From NCBI RefSeq assembly GCF_014645195.1, contig NZ_BMLK01000033.1, positions 1 through 33,354 of the forward strand: a stretch of 33,354 nucleotides of DNA. The letters are read 5' to 3'. Every line of letters begins with the position of its first letter. Position 1 is the stretch's first letter. Source of the DNA: Novosphingobium indicum. Lineage in GTDB: Bacteria; Pseudomonadota; Alphaproteobacteria; Sphingomonadales; Sphingomonadaceae. Shown piece by piece: positions 15,293 to 23,483 of the stretch. The notes beneath the pieces are model-generated. The model made no database searches. It was not told the DNA's origin and saw only the letters and a program-made list of their open reading frames with translations. Position numbers and translations under genes: made by a program.

Positions 15293-15500
15293 GCTCAAAG
15301 CGCCCCCCGCTATATCCCTGCGGTACGGGCCCTTTTTAACAGTTCGCATCAGCAGGATTAGATAACTTCCTGAACTGTGCACATCTTTTCGGTCCGCCTG
15401 CGGATCGATCCTGCGCGGCAGCCGGAATCGAAAGCCCCGGAAAGCCGCGAGGCCTCCCGGGTCATCGTCTGTCCGTGCCCCTGAACGGGGCCGGCCGCTA

Positions 15501-16769
15501 TCAGAACGGCAGCTTGTAGAAACGCGCCGCGTTGTCCTGAAGGACCTTCTTCTTCACTTCGTAATCGTAGCCGCCGAGCACATTCTTGATGTGATCCTGC
15601 ACGCCCGGATAGAGCGAAGTCGGGTGCGGGAAGTCGGTTTCGAACATCACATTGTCGACACCGATGGTTTCCAGCAGCAGCTTCGGCGCGACCTTCTCGA
15701 ACCAGAAGGTGCACATGAAGTGATCGCGGAAGTAATCCCACGGCTGCTTCTTCAGCACGTCGCGCTTGCCCGGGAGCATTTCCTGGAACTGATGCTCCAG
15801 CGCCTCGACGGCGAAAGGCACCCAGCCCATGCCGCTCTCGATCAGGCCGATCTTGAGATTCGGGTGCTGATCGAGACGGCCCGAGACCATCCAGTTACCG
15901 AGCGTGGCGGCATTGCCGATCGAGAACATCGTCGCGACGACCGAGAGGATTTGCTCGAACTGGAAACCTTCCCAGGTCAGCGTGTTCGGATCGATCGCGG
16001 CGTTGAGGTGGAAGTTGAGCGGGATGCCTTCGGCGTCGCACATCTCGAGGAACGGCGTCCAGTAGTCGTGGTTGAAGCTGGGCACGCCGACGCGCTCGGG
16101 CGTGTCGGGCAGCACGAAGCCGCGCAGACCCATGTCGATGCAGCGGCGTGCTTCCTTCTCGAGTTCGGCCTTGTCCCACAGCGGCAGGTGCGCCATCGGA
16201 AACAGACGCTCACCCGACTCCTTCTGCCAGTCGGCATTGAAGTCGTTGTAGGTCTTCATGATCTGCAGGGCGAGGTCGTTGTCGCCCAGCGTCATCAGCA
16301 TACCCGCCTGGGTAATGCCCGAGTTCTGAAAGCAGATTTGCGCGTGAACGCCCATGTCGTCCATCGCCGCCAGACGCGGTGCGATCTCGTGACCACCGGC
16401 GTGCGATTCCTCGAGGGTGGGGAACGCGAGACGCCCGAGCAGCTTGTGGTTGTCCTTGCGGATGACGTTGCCGCCCAGCGTGCCGCAGTTGCGGTCGCCG
16501 ATGTACCAGCGGTCGACGCCATCGGCGTCGCGCTTCACGTACGGCATCTTGTCCTTCATGCCGGCCGGCGCGCGGTCGGTGAAGAGCGTCGGCGGCTCGA
16601 CGATGTGCGTGTCGGTGTCGACGATCTTGATGCCCTTCAGCGAGGGATCGAGACCACCGGACTGGGTGGAGTAGTCGACTTCACGGATGACGCCGCCGGG
16701 CAGGTAACCCTCTGCGGACCAGTACTTCCGTGCCGACTCCTGCATCTCCTTGGATTCTGCATCGGCCAT
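15501..16769 (-). CDS. Amidohydrolase family 2 (ACMSD-like) metal-dependent hydrolase
   Basis: The 422-residue protein belongs to the amidohydrolase_2 group (PF04909), TIM-barrel enzymes that hydrolyse or decarboxylate ring-cleavage products. It has the N-terminal IVDTDTHIVEPPTLF metal motif, NFHLNA in the barrel centre and FETDFPHPTSLYPG near the C-terminus, where the Asp is the usual metal/catalytic residue. The first motif is DTDTH rather than the HxH of classical amidohydrolases, as is common in this subgroup. Relatives occur in gene sets for degrading aromatics and terpenoids. Start ATG 16769 has a GGGAG site. It is divergent from a cytochrome P450 gene, sharing the 179-bp control region. 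The substrate is unknown. Confidence 0.85.
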   Translation of the reverse strand: MADAESKEMQESARKYWSAEGYLPGGVIREVDYSTQSGGLDPSLKGIKIVDTDTHIVEPPTLFTDRAPAGMKDKMPYVKRDADGVDRWYIGDRNCGTLGGNVIRKDNHKLLGRLAFPTLEESHAGGHEIAPRLAAMDDMGVHAQICFQNSGITQAGMLMTLGDNDLALQIMKTYNDFNADWQKESGERLFPMAHLPLWDKAELEKEARRCIDMGLRGFVLPDTPERVGVPSFNHDYWTPFLEMCDAEGIPLNFHLNAAIDPNTLTWEGFQFEQILSVVATMFSIGNAATLGNWMVSGRLDQHPNLKIGLIESGMGWVPFAVEALEHQFQEMLPGKRDVLKKQPWDYFRDHFMCTFWFEKVAPKLLLETIGVDNVMFETDFPHPTSLYPGVQDHIKNVLGGYDYEVKKKVLQDNAARFYKLPF

Positions 16770-16948
16770 TTTCTGATTCTCCCGAAAAATTAATGGATCT
16801 CATTTCGCAACCGGGCTGGCTGAATTCAATTGCATTGGCCAACGCGGGCACGATGAATCGCCCCTTCGACACGCGATCATCCGGCTGCACGGCTGCATTT
16901 CTTGCTTGGCCGCCGTGCCTTCGGCATGAACCGTCGTGGGAGAAGATG

Positions 16949-18229
16949 ATGCCACAAACGCAAACGCTTGACGATATTCGTGTCGATTTCGATGCTCCGG
17001 ACAATGTGCCGAAGGATCGCATCGTCGATCTGACGTTCGCCATGGGGTCCATCCCCAATGATCTGGTCGACCCTTACGAACCCTGCGGCTGGCTGGCAGG
17101 GCCGGAAATTCCCCGCCTGCTGTTCAATCCGCCGAGCCGTCAGGGCCTTGGCGCGATCAGCGGCGGCCAGCGCGGAAACTGGGTCGTTACCCACTACGAA
17201 GACATCAACCGCGTCTATACCGACAACGAGCATTTCTCGAACAAGGGCACGGCCGAATTCCAGCGCCTCATCGGCGAGACCTTCCCTTCGATCCCCCTGG
17301 CGATCGATCCACCCGAACACTCGAAGTACCGCCTGTTCCTCACCCAGTTTCTCGGCCCTGCCACGATCACGCGGGTCATGGAACCGACGATCCGCGCGGT
17401 GCTCGACGAGATGATCGACGAGATCGCCGAAAAGGGCGAAGTGGACATGGCCTGGGACTTCGCCCGCGTATTCCCGGTGCGAATCTTCATGGGCATGATG
17501 GGCTTTCCCAAGGAGATGTTCGACGATTTCCTCGAATGGGAATGGAACATCCTGCACTCGGGCGAACTGGAAAAAATGCAATGGGCGCTCTCGAGCGTGC
17601 TGAAATTCCTGCGCGGCTTCATCGCCGAGAAGGAAGAGAACCCCGACGAGTTCCTGACCAGTTCGATCGTTCACGGCAAGATCCAGGGCCGCCGCTTCAC
17701 CGAGGACGAGAAGATCGGCATGGTCTGGTTTCTTTGGCTGGGCGGTCTCGACACTGTCGCGGCTACAATCGCGCAGATGTACCGCCGCATGGCGCTGCAG
17801 CCCGAACTGCAAAAGCAGCTGCGAGAGAACCCGGAACTGATCAACGGTGCAGTCGAGGAATTCCTGCGCACCCAGCCGATCCTCTCGTCGGCACGCACCG
17901 CGACCAAGGATTTCGAATGGCACGGCATTCAGGTGAAGAAGGGCGACAGCTTTTCCTGCCTCAACCCTGCCGGCAACTTTGATCCGGCCCGCTTCGAAAA
18001 TCCGCGCGAGTTCGACCCGACCCGCAAGGGCAACCGGCACTTCACTCTCGTCGGCGGCGTCCACTCGTGCCTGGGCGGCCACCTCGCCCGGCGCGAACTG
18101 CGCATCCTGCTGGAAAAGTGGTTCGAGAAGATCCCGGGCGAGTTCCGGGTAAAGCCGGGCGCGGATACCAGCGTGTTCCCGGGCCTTCTCTCGATCCGCA
18201 ACCTGCCGATCGTGTGGGACGTTAAGTAA
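16949..18229 (+). CDS. Cytochrome P450 with altered heme-loop motif
   Basis: This is a soluble bacterial class I P450 of 426 residues. Start ATG 16949 is favoured over ATG 16946 because GGGAG then has the right spacing. Visible are DPPEHSKYRLFLTQF in the C-helix region, the I-helix WLGGLDTVAATI with the acid/threonine pair, the K-helix Glu-x-x-Arg in VEEFLRTQP and the heme-ligand Cys374 in VGGVHSCLGGHLARRE. The heme loop departs from the family signature FGxGxHxCxG: the Phe seven before Cys is Leu and the next Gly is Val. That Phe normally tunes heme redox potential. The enzyme needs a ferredoxin and reductase, and neither is in the window. The substrate is unknown; neighbours suggest hydrophobic-ring or terpenoid catabolism. 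Confidence 0.93.
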   Translation: MPQTQTLDDIRVDFDAPDNVPKDRIVDLTFAMGSIPNDLVDPYEPCGWLAGPEIPRLLFNPPSRQGLGAISGGQRGNWVVTHYEDINRVYTDNEHFSNKGTAEFQRLIGETFPSIPLAIDPPEHSKYRLFLTQFLGPATITRVMEPTIRAVLDEMIDEIAEKGEVDMAWDFARVFPVRIFMGMMGFPKEMFDDFLEWEWNILHSGELEKMQWALSSVLKFLRGFIAEKEENPDEFLTSSIVHGKIQGRRFTEDEKIGMVWFLWLGGLDTVAATIAQMYRRMALQPELQKQLRENPELINGAVEEFLRTQPILSSARTATKDFEWHGIQVKKGDSFSCLNPAGNFDPARFENPREFDPTRKGNRHFTLVGGVHSCLGGHLARRELRILLEKWFEKIPGEFRVKPGADTSVFPGLLSIRNLPIVWDVK

Positions 18230-18281
18230 GTATCGAAGCGAGATTGCCGAGCGAGCCAGATGCGGCTCACTCGGCGGCTTC

Positions 18282-19472
18282 TCAGAACACCAGCGCGGCA
18301 CCGTCCACTTCGGCGATGACGGCGCCGGCGTCGATCAGCGACTGCTCTGCCGTCAGGAAATGCGCATTGCCCGCGCAGATGTCGCGGAAAGCGCGCTGGA
18401 GGGGATGGCCGTTGCGCAGCACCGTGGTCGTGCAGGCGGCGTAAGCGGTCTGGGCTAAACGCATGGCGACGATGAAGGCGTGGCTGGTCGCCAGGCGCCC
18501 GTCGAGCCGCAGGTTTCCCGGCACGCTTCCTGTCCCGGCAGCATCGTAGATCTTGTCGAAGGTGGAGCGCAGGTAGGCCTCGGCCGCGCGGGCGTCGGCT
18601 TGGGCCATGGCGATGTCTCGGTGGTAGGTGGCGGTATCGCTCATGGTAGAGCCGTCGGGGCGGCGGCGGTTGGCGGCGAAGGCCTTCCATTCGTCCAGCA
18701 CACGGCGCGTCGCGCCGACGGCGAAAGCGCCGTGGGATATACACGGCAGGGCCATGAAACCCATCTGGTAGAGCGTGCCGCCGCGCCGCTGCACCGGAGA
18801 GCTGGTGTTGTGGACGAAGTCCTCGTGCAGCACCTGCTCGTTTACGACGTAGTCGTAGGACCCGGTGCCACGCAGGCCCATCACGTCCCAGTTGCCCATG
18901 AAGGTGACCGTTTCGCGCGGGGCAATGCCGATGAGCATGACCGGCTGCCCTGCCCCGTTCAGGACCGGCTTGCCGCCCTCCTGAAGAAGATAACCGCCAA
19001 CGAGGAACTGCGCGTGCGGACTGCCTGATCCAAACGAATAGCGGCCCGAAATTCGGTAGGAATCGCCTTCGCGCACCGCCTTGCCGGTCGGGGCGGCCTG
19101 CCCGGCTACATGGGCATAGCGCCCGTCGGGGAAGATCGCAGCCATCGCGCCTTCGCCGAGGTAGGCACCGGCCACCGCGCCGCCAGTCATCACCGCATGG
19201 GCATACCAGCCTGCAGACCCATCCCAGTAGGAGAGTTCCGCGATCACATCTATCAGGTTGGAAGGGTGCGCTTCGGCGCCACCGACTTCGCGCGGCGCCA
19301 TCATCGAGAAGACGCCCGCCTCATCCATCATGCGCACGACTTGCGGATCGAGTTCGTTGTCGGTCTCGTGCGCCGACGCCGCCGCGTCGATCTCCGCCCC
19401 CATCGCGCGAACGCGTTCAAGCCACGTCCCGACCGGGCGCGATTCCACCGGTTCCGCCATTACGGTTGCCAT
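18282..19472 (-). CDS. Acyl-CoA-dehydrogenase-like flavin-dependent monooxygenase
   Basis: The 396-residue protein has the acyl-CoA dehydrogenase fold of the group D (HsaA/HpaH-like) flavin monooxygenases. It has an N-terminal helical domain (VRMMDEAGVFSMMAPREVGG), a central beta domain (GRYSFGSGSPHAQFLVGGY, MGNWDVMGLRGTGSYDYVV) and a C-terminal helix bundle. The general-base Glu of true acyl-CoA dehydrogenases is not obvious. GLRGTGSYDYVV is typical of the hydroxylase-like subgroup, which needs reduced FMN/FAD from a separate reductase. Start ATG 19472 has a GAGAGGA site. It lies 14 bp after the P450 at 19487-20707 and is probably co-transcribed with it. Substrate unknown; oxidation of an aromatic or steroid-like ring is plausible. 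Confidence 0.85.
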   Translation of the reverse strand: MATVMAEPVESRPVGTWLERVRAMGAEIDAAASAHETDNELDPQVVRMMDEAGVFSMMAPREVGGAEAHPSNLIDVIAELSYWDGSAGWYAHAVMTGGAVAGAYLGEGAMAAIFPDGRYAHVAGQAAPTGKAVREGDSYRISGRYSFGSGSPHAQFLVGGYLLQEGGKPVLNGAGQPVMLIGIAPRETVTFMGNWDVMGLRGTGSYDYVVNEQVLHEDFVHNTSSPVQRRGGTLYQMGFMALPCISHGAFAVGATRRVLDEWKAFAANRRRPDGSTMSDTATYHRDIAMAQADARAAEAYLRSTFDKIYDAAGTGSVPGNLRLDGRLATSHAFIVAMRLAQTAYAACTTTVLRNGHPLQRAFRDICAGNAHFLTAEQSLIDAGAVIAEVDGAALVF

Positions 19473-19486
19473 TTCGATTCCTCTCT

Positions 19487-20707
19487 TCAGGCCGGTGTAA
19501 ATTCGATCGGCAAGCCCTTGATCCCCCACACTCCGGGGAACGGCCGCCAGCCCGGCTCACCGTCAGCATGCGGCGCGTGCATGTGCCGGGCAACCAGATG
19601 GATGCCTTCCTGCAGCTGGGCACGGGCAATGTACTGCCCCAGACACATGTGCTTGCCCATTCCGAACGCCACGTGCCGGTTCTCGGCGACGATCGGGCGA
19701 TCGGGATCGAAGCGGTCGGGATCGGCGAAGAGTTTCGCGTCGTGGCCCGCGACATTGAGATTGAAGAACAGCATGGTGCCGGCGGGAATGCGCACGTCGC
19801 AATATTCGATGTCGCTTGTGGCTGCCCGGAAGGCGGAACTGGGATTGAATACGCGCAGCGTCTCTTCGACGACGCGGCGGCAATATTCGAGGTCATCGGC
19901 GCACCGCTTATAGATCGAAGGGTTATCGATCATCAGGTGCATCATATAGGTCAGGACGTTCTTCGAGGTGTCGTACCCTGCCACGAACAGGAAGATGATG
20001 AGATCGGCCAGTTGCCGGTCACCGACATTCCCTTCCGCACCTGCTTCGATCAGCATGTCGAGTAGGTCCGCGTCTTCTCCCTCACGCGGTTCGGCACGGC
20101 GCCTGGCGAGCAGGTCGTGCGCGAAGGCATCCAGATGCTCGAAAGCGGCATCGAGGTCCGGCACGCGGGTCTTGTCCATGGAAAAGGCGAGGCCCATCGT
20201 TTCCATCGACTTGCGCAGACCCGGAATTACCGAGAGGGGCGCTCCCACCATCTGCGCGGTCACCGCGATGGGATAGTATGAGGCGAACTCCTCGAAATCG
20301 ATCTTTTCTCGCGGGGTCCATTCGGCCAGCAGGCGCTCCATCGTCTCGCGCATGATCGGGCGCAGCTGATTGGCATAGCGGGGCGTAAACTTGCGAGCGA
20401 AAGCATTGCGCAGGAAGCGGTGCTCGGCATCGGGCAGCGCGATCATCTGTTCCTCGGCGAAGCGCCCCCAAGGCGATCCGCGGCATTCCATAATGTCGAC
20501 AATGCCGTCGAACGAAGGCCGCAAGGCGTCGTCCTGTACCATGAGATCACGGATCGCCTTGAGGTCGAACACGGCATAGCCCTGATCGGTGCGCGCCAGC
20601 CAGGGATGCCGTTCCCGCGCCTTCTCGAATTCAGGCCAGGGATTGGCGGCAAACCCCGGCGCGTTCCAGTCGAGGTAATGTAGATCGAGTTCGGTAATGT
20701 CCTGCAT
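19487..20707 (-). CDS. Cytochrome P450, canonical heme motif
   Basis: This second P450 has 406 residues from ATG 20707, which has a GAGGGG site eight bases upstream; a longer frame to 20752 is less likely. The signature is fully canonical: VAFGMGKHMCLGQYIARAQ with heme ligand Cys355, I-helix FLFVAGYDTSKNV, K-helix Glu-x-x-Arg in VEETLRVFNP and C-helix DAEHRFLRNAFARKFTP. It is only distantly similar to the P450 at 16949-18229, so the two are unlikely to be a recent duplication. The flavoprotein gene follows after 14 bp, giving a two-gene oxidative operon. No redox partner is encoded here. Substrate unknown. Confidence 0.95.
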   Translation of the reverse strand: MQDITELDLHYLDWNAPGFAANPWPEFEKARERHPWLARTDQGYAVFDLKAIRDLMVQDDALRPSFDGIVDIMECRGSPWGRFAEEQMIALPDAEHRFLRNAFARKFTPRYANQLRPIMRETMERLLAEWTPREKIDFEEFASYYPIAVTAQMVGAPLSVIPGLRKSMETMGLAFSMDKTRVPDLDAAFEHLDAFAHDLLARRRAEPREGEDADLLDMLIEAGAEGNVGDRQLADLIIFLFVAGYDTSKNVLTYMMHLMIDNPSIYKRCADDLEYCRRVVEETLRVFNPSSAFRAATSDIEYCDVRIPAGTMLFFNLNVAGHDAKLFADPDRFDPDRPIVAENRHVAFGMGKHMCLGQYIARAQLQEGIHLVARHMHAPHADGEPGWRPFPGVWGIKGLPIEFTPA

Positions 20708-20847
20708 CTGCGCAGCCCCTCTCCCAACGCGGTGCCGCTTGCCGACATCCACGAAACGAGCCGCAGTGTATCATAGAAGAAAGTTAGGCAAAGAGGCAGG
20801 ACTGGAACACTGTGCCGCCCCGTTGCGTGCGGCATGGAGATGGCCGC

Positions 20848-21612
20848 CTATTCGGCAGCGTGCCGCAGATCCGATTCCATCTGGTAGTCGGGCAAAGCGT
20901 CCAGCGCCTGCTTGAGCGCTTCGCCCCACCCGGTGGAAACGGCCTGAAAATAAGGATCGGTTCCGTCGATCCGCCGTTCGTGGAAAGGTGTGAAACTGTC
21001 GCGCTCGATCACCAGCAGGTCCAGCGGCAGACCGACCGAAAGATTGGCCTTGAGCGTGGAATCGAAGGAGACCGTCATCAGCTTGACCGCCGCCTCGAAG
21101 GACATCTCGCGATCGTAGCCGCGGATCAGGATCGGACGGCCGTACTTGGTTTCGCCGATCTGGAAGAAAGGCGTATCGAAGCTCGCCTCGATAAAATTGC
21201 CTTCAGGGTAGATCAGGAACAGCCGCGGCTCCATTCCGGCAATCTGGCCAGCAACGATCATCGTGGCGTTGAACGTACCTGCCGCCGCGCTCTGTCCCGT
21301 GTCTGCGGCGCGCGAAGCGATGGTGTCCTGCAGCAGATTGCCGACAATGGTGGCAACCTGGAACATGGTCTCCGCCTCGAGCAGCGAATTGTTGCGCTCC
21401 GACGGGGCCTTGTTGCGCTCTTCCAGCTGGCTGATCACCGCCTGCGTCGTGGCGAGGTTGCCTGCGGTCATCACCGCAATGATGCGCTCGCCGGGAATCT
21501 CCCAGTGGTACATCTTGCGGAAGGTTGAAATGTTGTCGACGCCGGAATTGGTGCGCGTGTCGCTCATCAGAACGAGACCGCGGTCCAGCATCATGCCAAC
21601 ACAATAGGTCAT
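20848..21612 (-). CDS. anbu: Anbu, proteasome beta-subunit homologue (COG3484)
   Basis: Anbu (ancestral beta subunit, bacterial proteasome homologue) is an Ntn-hydrolase related to HslV and the 20S beta subunit. The 254-residue protein begins Met-Thr, so removal of Met1 would expose the N-terminal nucleophile Thr2. SDTRTNSGVDNIS supplies the conserved Asp, and Lys33 (FRKMYHW) matches the catalytic lysine. Published Anbu structures show open helical assemblies rather than closed rings, and no dedicated ATPase is known. Start ATG 21612 has an AGG site with six-base spacing. It is the last gene of the operon with transglutaminase, alpha-E and ATP-grasp genes, the order conserved in many proteobacteria. 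Its natural substrate is unknown. Confidence 0.93.
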   Translation of the reverse strand: MTYCVGMMLDRGLVLMSDTRTNSGVDNISTFRKMYHWEIPGERIIAVMTAGNLATTQAVISQLEERNKAPSERNNSLLEAETMFQVATIVGNLLQDTIASRAADTGQSAAAGTFNATMIVAGQIAGMEPRLFLIYPEGNFIEASFDTPFFQIGETKYGRPILIRGYDREMSFEAAVKLMTVSFDSTLKANLSVGLPLDLLVIERDSFTPFHERRIDGTDPYFQAVSTGWGEALKQALDALPDYQMESDLRHAAE

Positions 21613-21659
21613 TCCAAACCTAGCCCCTGCAAACCCGTTATACGGCGTTGGAGCGGCCC

Positions 21660-22523
21660 TTAGCCGCCCTGTGCCTGTTGTTGTCCGCCGCTGCCGGAGG
21701 ACTGCTGCTGCGTCCCTACCAGCTTCTCGTCGACCGACAAGTGAACATCGAGGCGGGTTTCCCCAGCTCCCATCGCAATACCTGTAACAGGGGCGGCCTC
21801 GCTATAGTCACAACCCGTGGCTACGCGAATATACCGTTCGTCGGGACAGATCGCGTTGGAAATGTCGAATCCGATCCATCCGAGGCCAGGCACGTGGGCT
21901 TCCGCCCAGCCGTGACCAGCCTCCTGATCGATCTGCCCGTCCATCTTCAGATAGCCGCCGACATAGCGCATCGGAATGTCGAGCAAGCGGCCCGCACTGA
22001 GGAATACATGGGCGTGATCCTGGCAAACACCCTGGCCGGCGGTAAGAGCCTGTTCCGCCGTCGTCGTTGAGTCTGTCGTGCCCGGAACGTACTCGATCTG
22101 CTCACCGATGGCCTTGGAAAGCGCATGGAGGAAAGCAAGCGTGTTCTCGCGATCGGCATCGACCGAAGCGACAAGCTGGCGCACGCGGTTGCCGGCTCGC
22201 GTGAGCGGAGTCGGGCGCAGGAAGCACCAGAGCGGCATGTGACCACTGTGCATTCCGGTGATCCCGTTGTTGTCGATCGTGCGCACAGTACCTTGGCACG
22301 TAACCACCACTTCGGGCGCCCCGGGCTCTATCGACACGAGATCGGTGTGATTGAAGTGCTGGTCGTCGTAATGCGCCTCTGGCTTGGCGCCAGTCAGGTC
22401 CATGCTCCAGTCCAGCACTTCCTGCCCATGGGTGGACTTGGGCTTGAGGCGCAGGCGCTGCAGGCCGTGATAGACGCTCTCCGCAAAAGTGTAGCGGGTG
22501 GTGTGAGTGACGGTCAAAAGCAC
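21660..22523 (-). CDS. Transglutaminase-like protein of the Anbu operon (COG1305)
   Basis: The 287-residue protein has an N-terminal beta domain (about residues 1-110, HTTRYTFAESVYHGLQRLRL) typical of the bacterial transglutaminase N-region. The papain-like domain that follows has an intact triad: Cys167 (GQGVCQDHAH), His210 (HGWAEAHVPGLGW) and Asp220 (IGFDISN). Such enzymes act as amidases/proteases or transamidases on Gln or isopeptide-type bonds. In this cluster it is predicted to remove or attach the peptide made by the ATP-grasp partner. The last 20 or so residues are Gln/Gly/Ser-rich and end in Gly-Gly, beyond the folded domain. The start is GTG 22523, 12 bp after the alpha-E stop. The reaction is unproven. 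Confidence 0.9.
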   Translation of the reverse strand: MLLTVTHTTRYTFAESVYHGLQRLRLKPKSTHGQEVLDWSMDLTGAKPEAHYDDQHFNHTDLVSIEPGAPEVVVTCQGTVRTIDNNGITGMHSGHMPLWCFLRPTPLTRAGNRVRQLVASVDADRENTLAFLHALSKAIGEQIEYVPGTTDSTTTAEQALTAGQGVCQDHAHVFLSAGRLLDIPMRYVGGYLKMDGQIDQEAGHGWAEAHVPGLGWIGFDISNAICPDERYIRVATGCDYSEAAPVTGIAMGAGETRLDVHLSVDEKLVGTQQQSSGSGGQQQAQGG

Positions 22524-22535
22524 AGGGGGCCCGTC

Positions 22536-23483
22536 CTATTCGATGAAGCGGTAATCGGCGGCAATCGCACTGCCGATCTCGATGGTCTTGGCGATGACGC
22601 CCTGCAGGAATTCGTGCAGTCCGCCTTCGAAGATATCGTCGATGGTTATCTGGTGCAGCTTGGCGCCGGCATCGCGCAACAGTTCATGCGCGGAAACCTC
22701 GTGCCCGTATTCCATGGCGAGGCCAGCCATGTTGCTGCGGATCTTTTCATAGCAGAAAACCAGGCTGCGCGGAAACTGACCATCGAGGATCAGGAACCGT
22801 GCGATCTCCTTGGGATCCATCGAGCCGGGATTCAGCCAGGTATAAGCCCGGTTGCCCGCGACCGAGCGCAGCAGCGTGTCCCACTGCACGTTGTCGAGGC
22901 TGGAGCCGACCCAGGCAACCGAAGGCAGCAGCACGTAGTACTTCACGTCCAGAATGCGCGCGGTGTTGTCGGCGCGCTCGATGAACGTACCGATGCGCGC
23001 GAAGTTGAACACCTCGTTGCGCAGCATGGTGCTTTCCATCGCCCCGCGCACCAGCATGGCCTGCCGGCGGATGGTCGAAAGCACTTCACCCAGATTACTC
23101 TCCCGCACCGGGCGGGAGAGTAGATCGTGCAGCGTCATCCAGCCTTCGTTGGTCGCTTCCCACACCGAATTGGTGATGCTGGTACGCACGACGCGGGCAT
23201 TGGTGCGGGCGAGATCGATCATCTGCAGCACGGACCCCGGGTTTTCCTTGTCGCGCAGCAGATAATTGAACACCTGCGGGCCGGAAAAGTCCGAGTAAAG
23301 CTCGCTGTAGGCCTCTACCTGCCCCGTGGTGGTAAGGACGGATTTCCATTCCTCTTCCGCAGACAGCTCCCCGCTGCGGGTGAGTGCGAGATGGAACCCT
23401 ACGTCGATCAGGCGCGCCGTGTTCTCCGCCCGTTCGAGGTAGCGGTTCATCCAGTAGACGCCGTTGGCAGCTCTTCCCAGCAT
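22536..23483 (-). CDS. Alpha-E domain protein (DUF403, COG2307)
   Basis: This 315-residue, almost all-helical protein belongs to the alpha-E family, recognised by its N-terminus MLGRAANGVYWMNRYLERAENTAR and repeated RADNTARILD-like segments. The family nearly always accompanies the circularly permuted ATP-grasp, either adjacent or fused, and is thought to act as its partner, possibly in substrate binding. No catalytic motif is established. The start codon overlaps the upstream ATP-grasp stop codon (TAATG), so translation is coupled. The next gene follows after 12 bp. The function is inferred entirely from association. Confidence 0.92.
   Translation of the reverse strand: MLGRAANGVYWMNRYLERAENTARLIDVGFHLALTRSGELSAEEEWKSVLTTTGQVEAYSELYSDFSGPQVFNYLLRDKENPGSVLQMIDLARTNARVVRTSITNSVWEATNEGWMTLHDLLSRPVRESNLGEVLSTIRRQAMLVRGAMESTMLRNEVFNFARIGTFIERADNTARILDVKYYVLLPSVAWVGSSLDNVQWDTLLRSVAGNRAYTWLNPGSMDPKEIARFLILDGQFPRSLVFCYEKIRSNMAGLAMEYGHEVSAHELLRDAGAKLHQITIDDIFEGGLHEFLQGVIAKTIEIGSAIAADYRFIE

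Noticed and set aside
16877..18301. A 474-codon frame antisense to the first P450
   Set aside because: The plus-strand P450 has all family motifs; the antisense product is low-complexity and unlike any family I know.
20804..20824. GGAAC...CGTT as a stress promoter
   Set aside because: The spacer is only 12 bases and the orientation is plus, whereas both flanking genes are on the minus strand.
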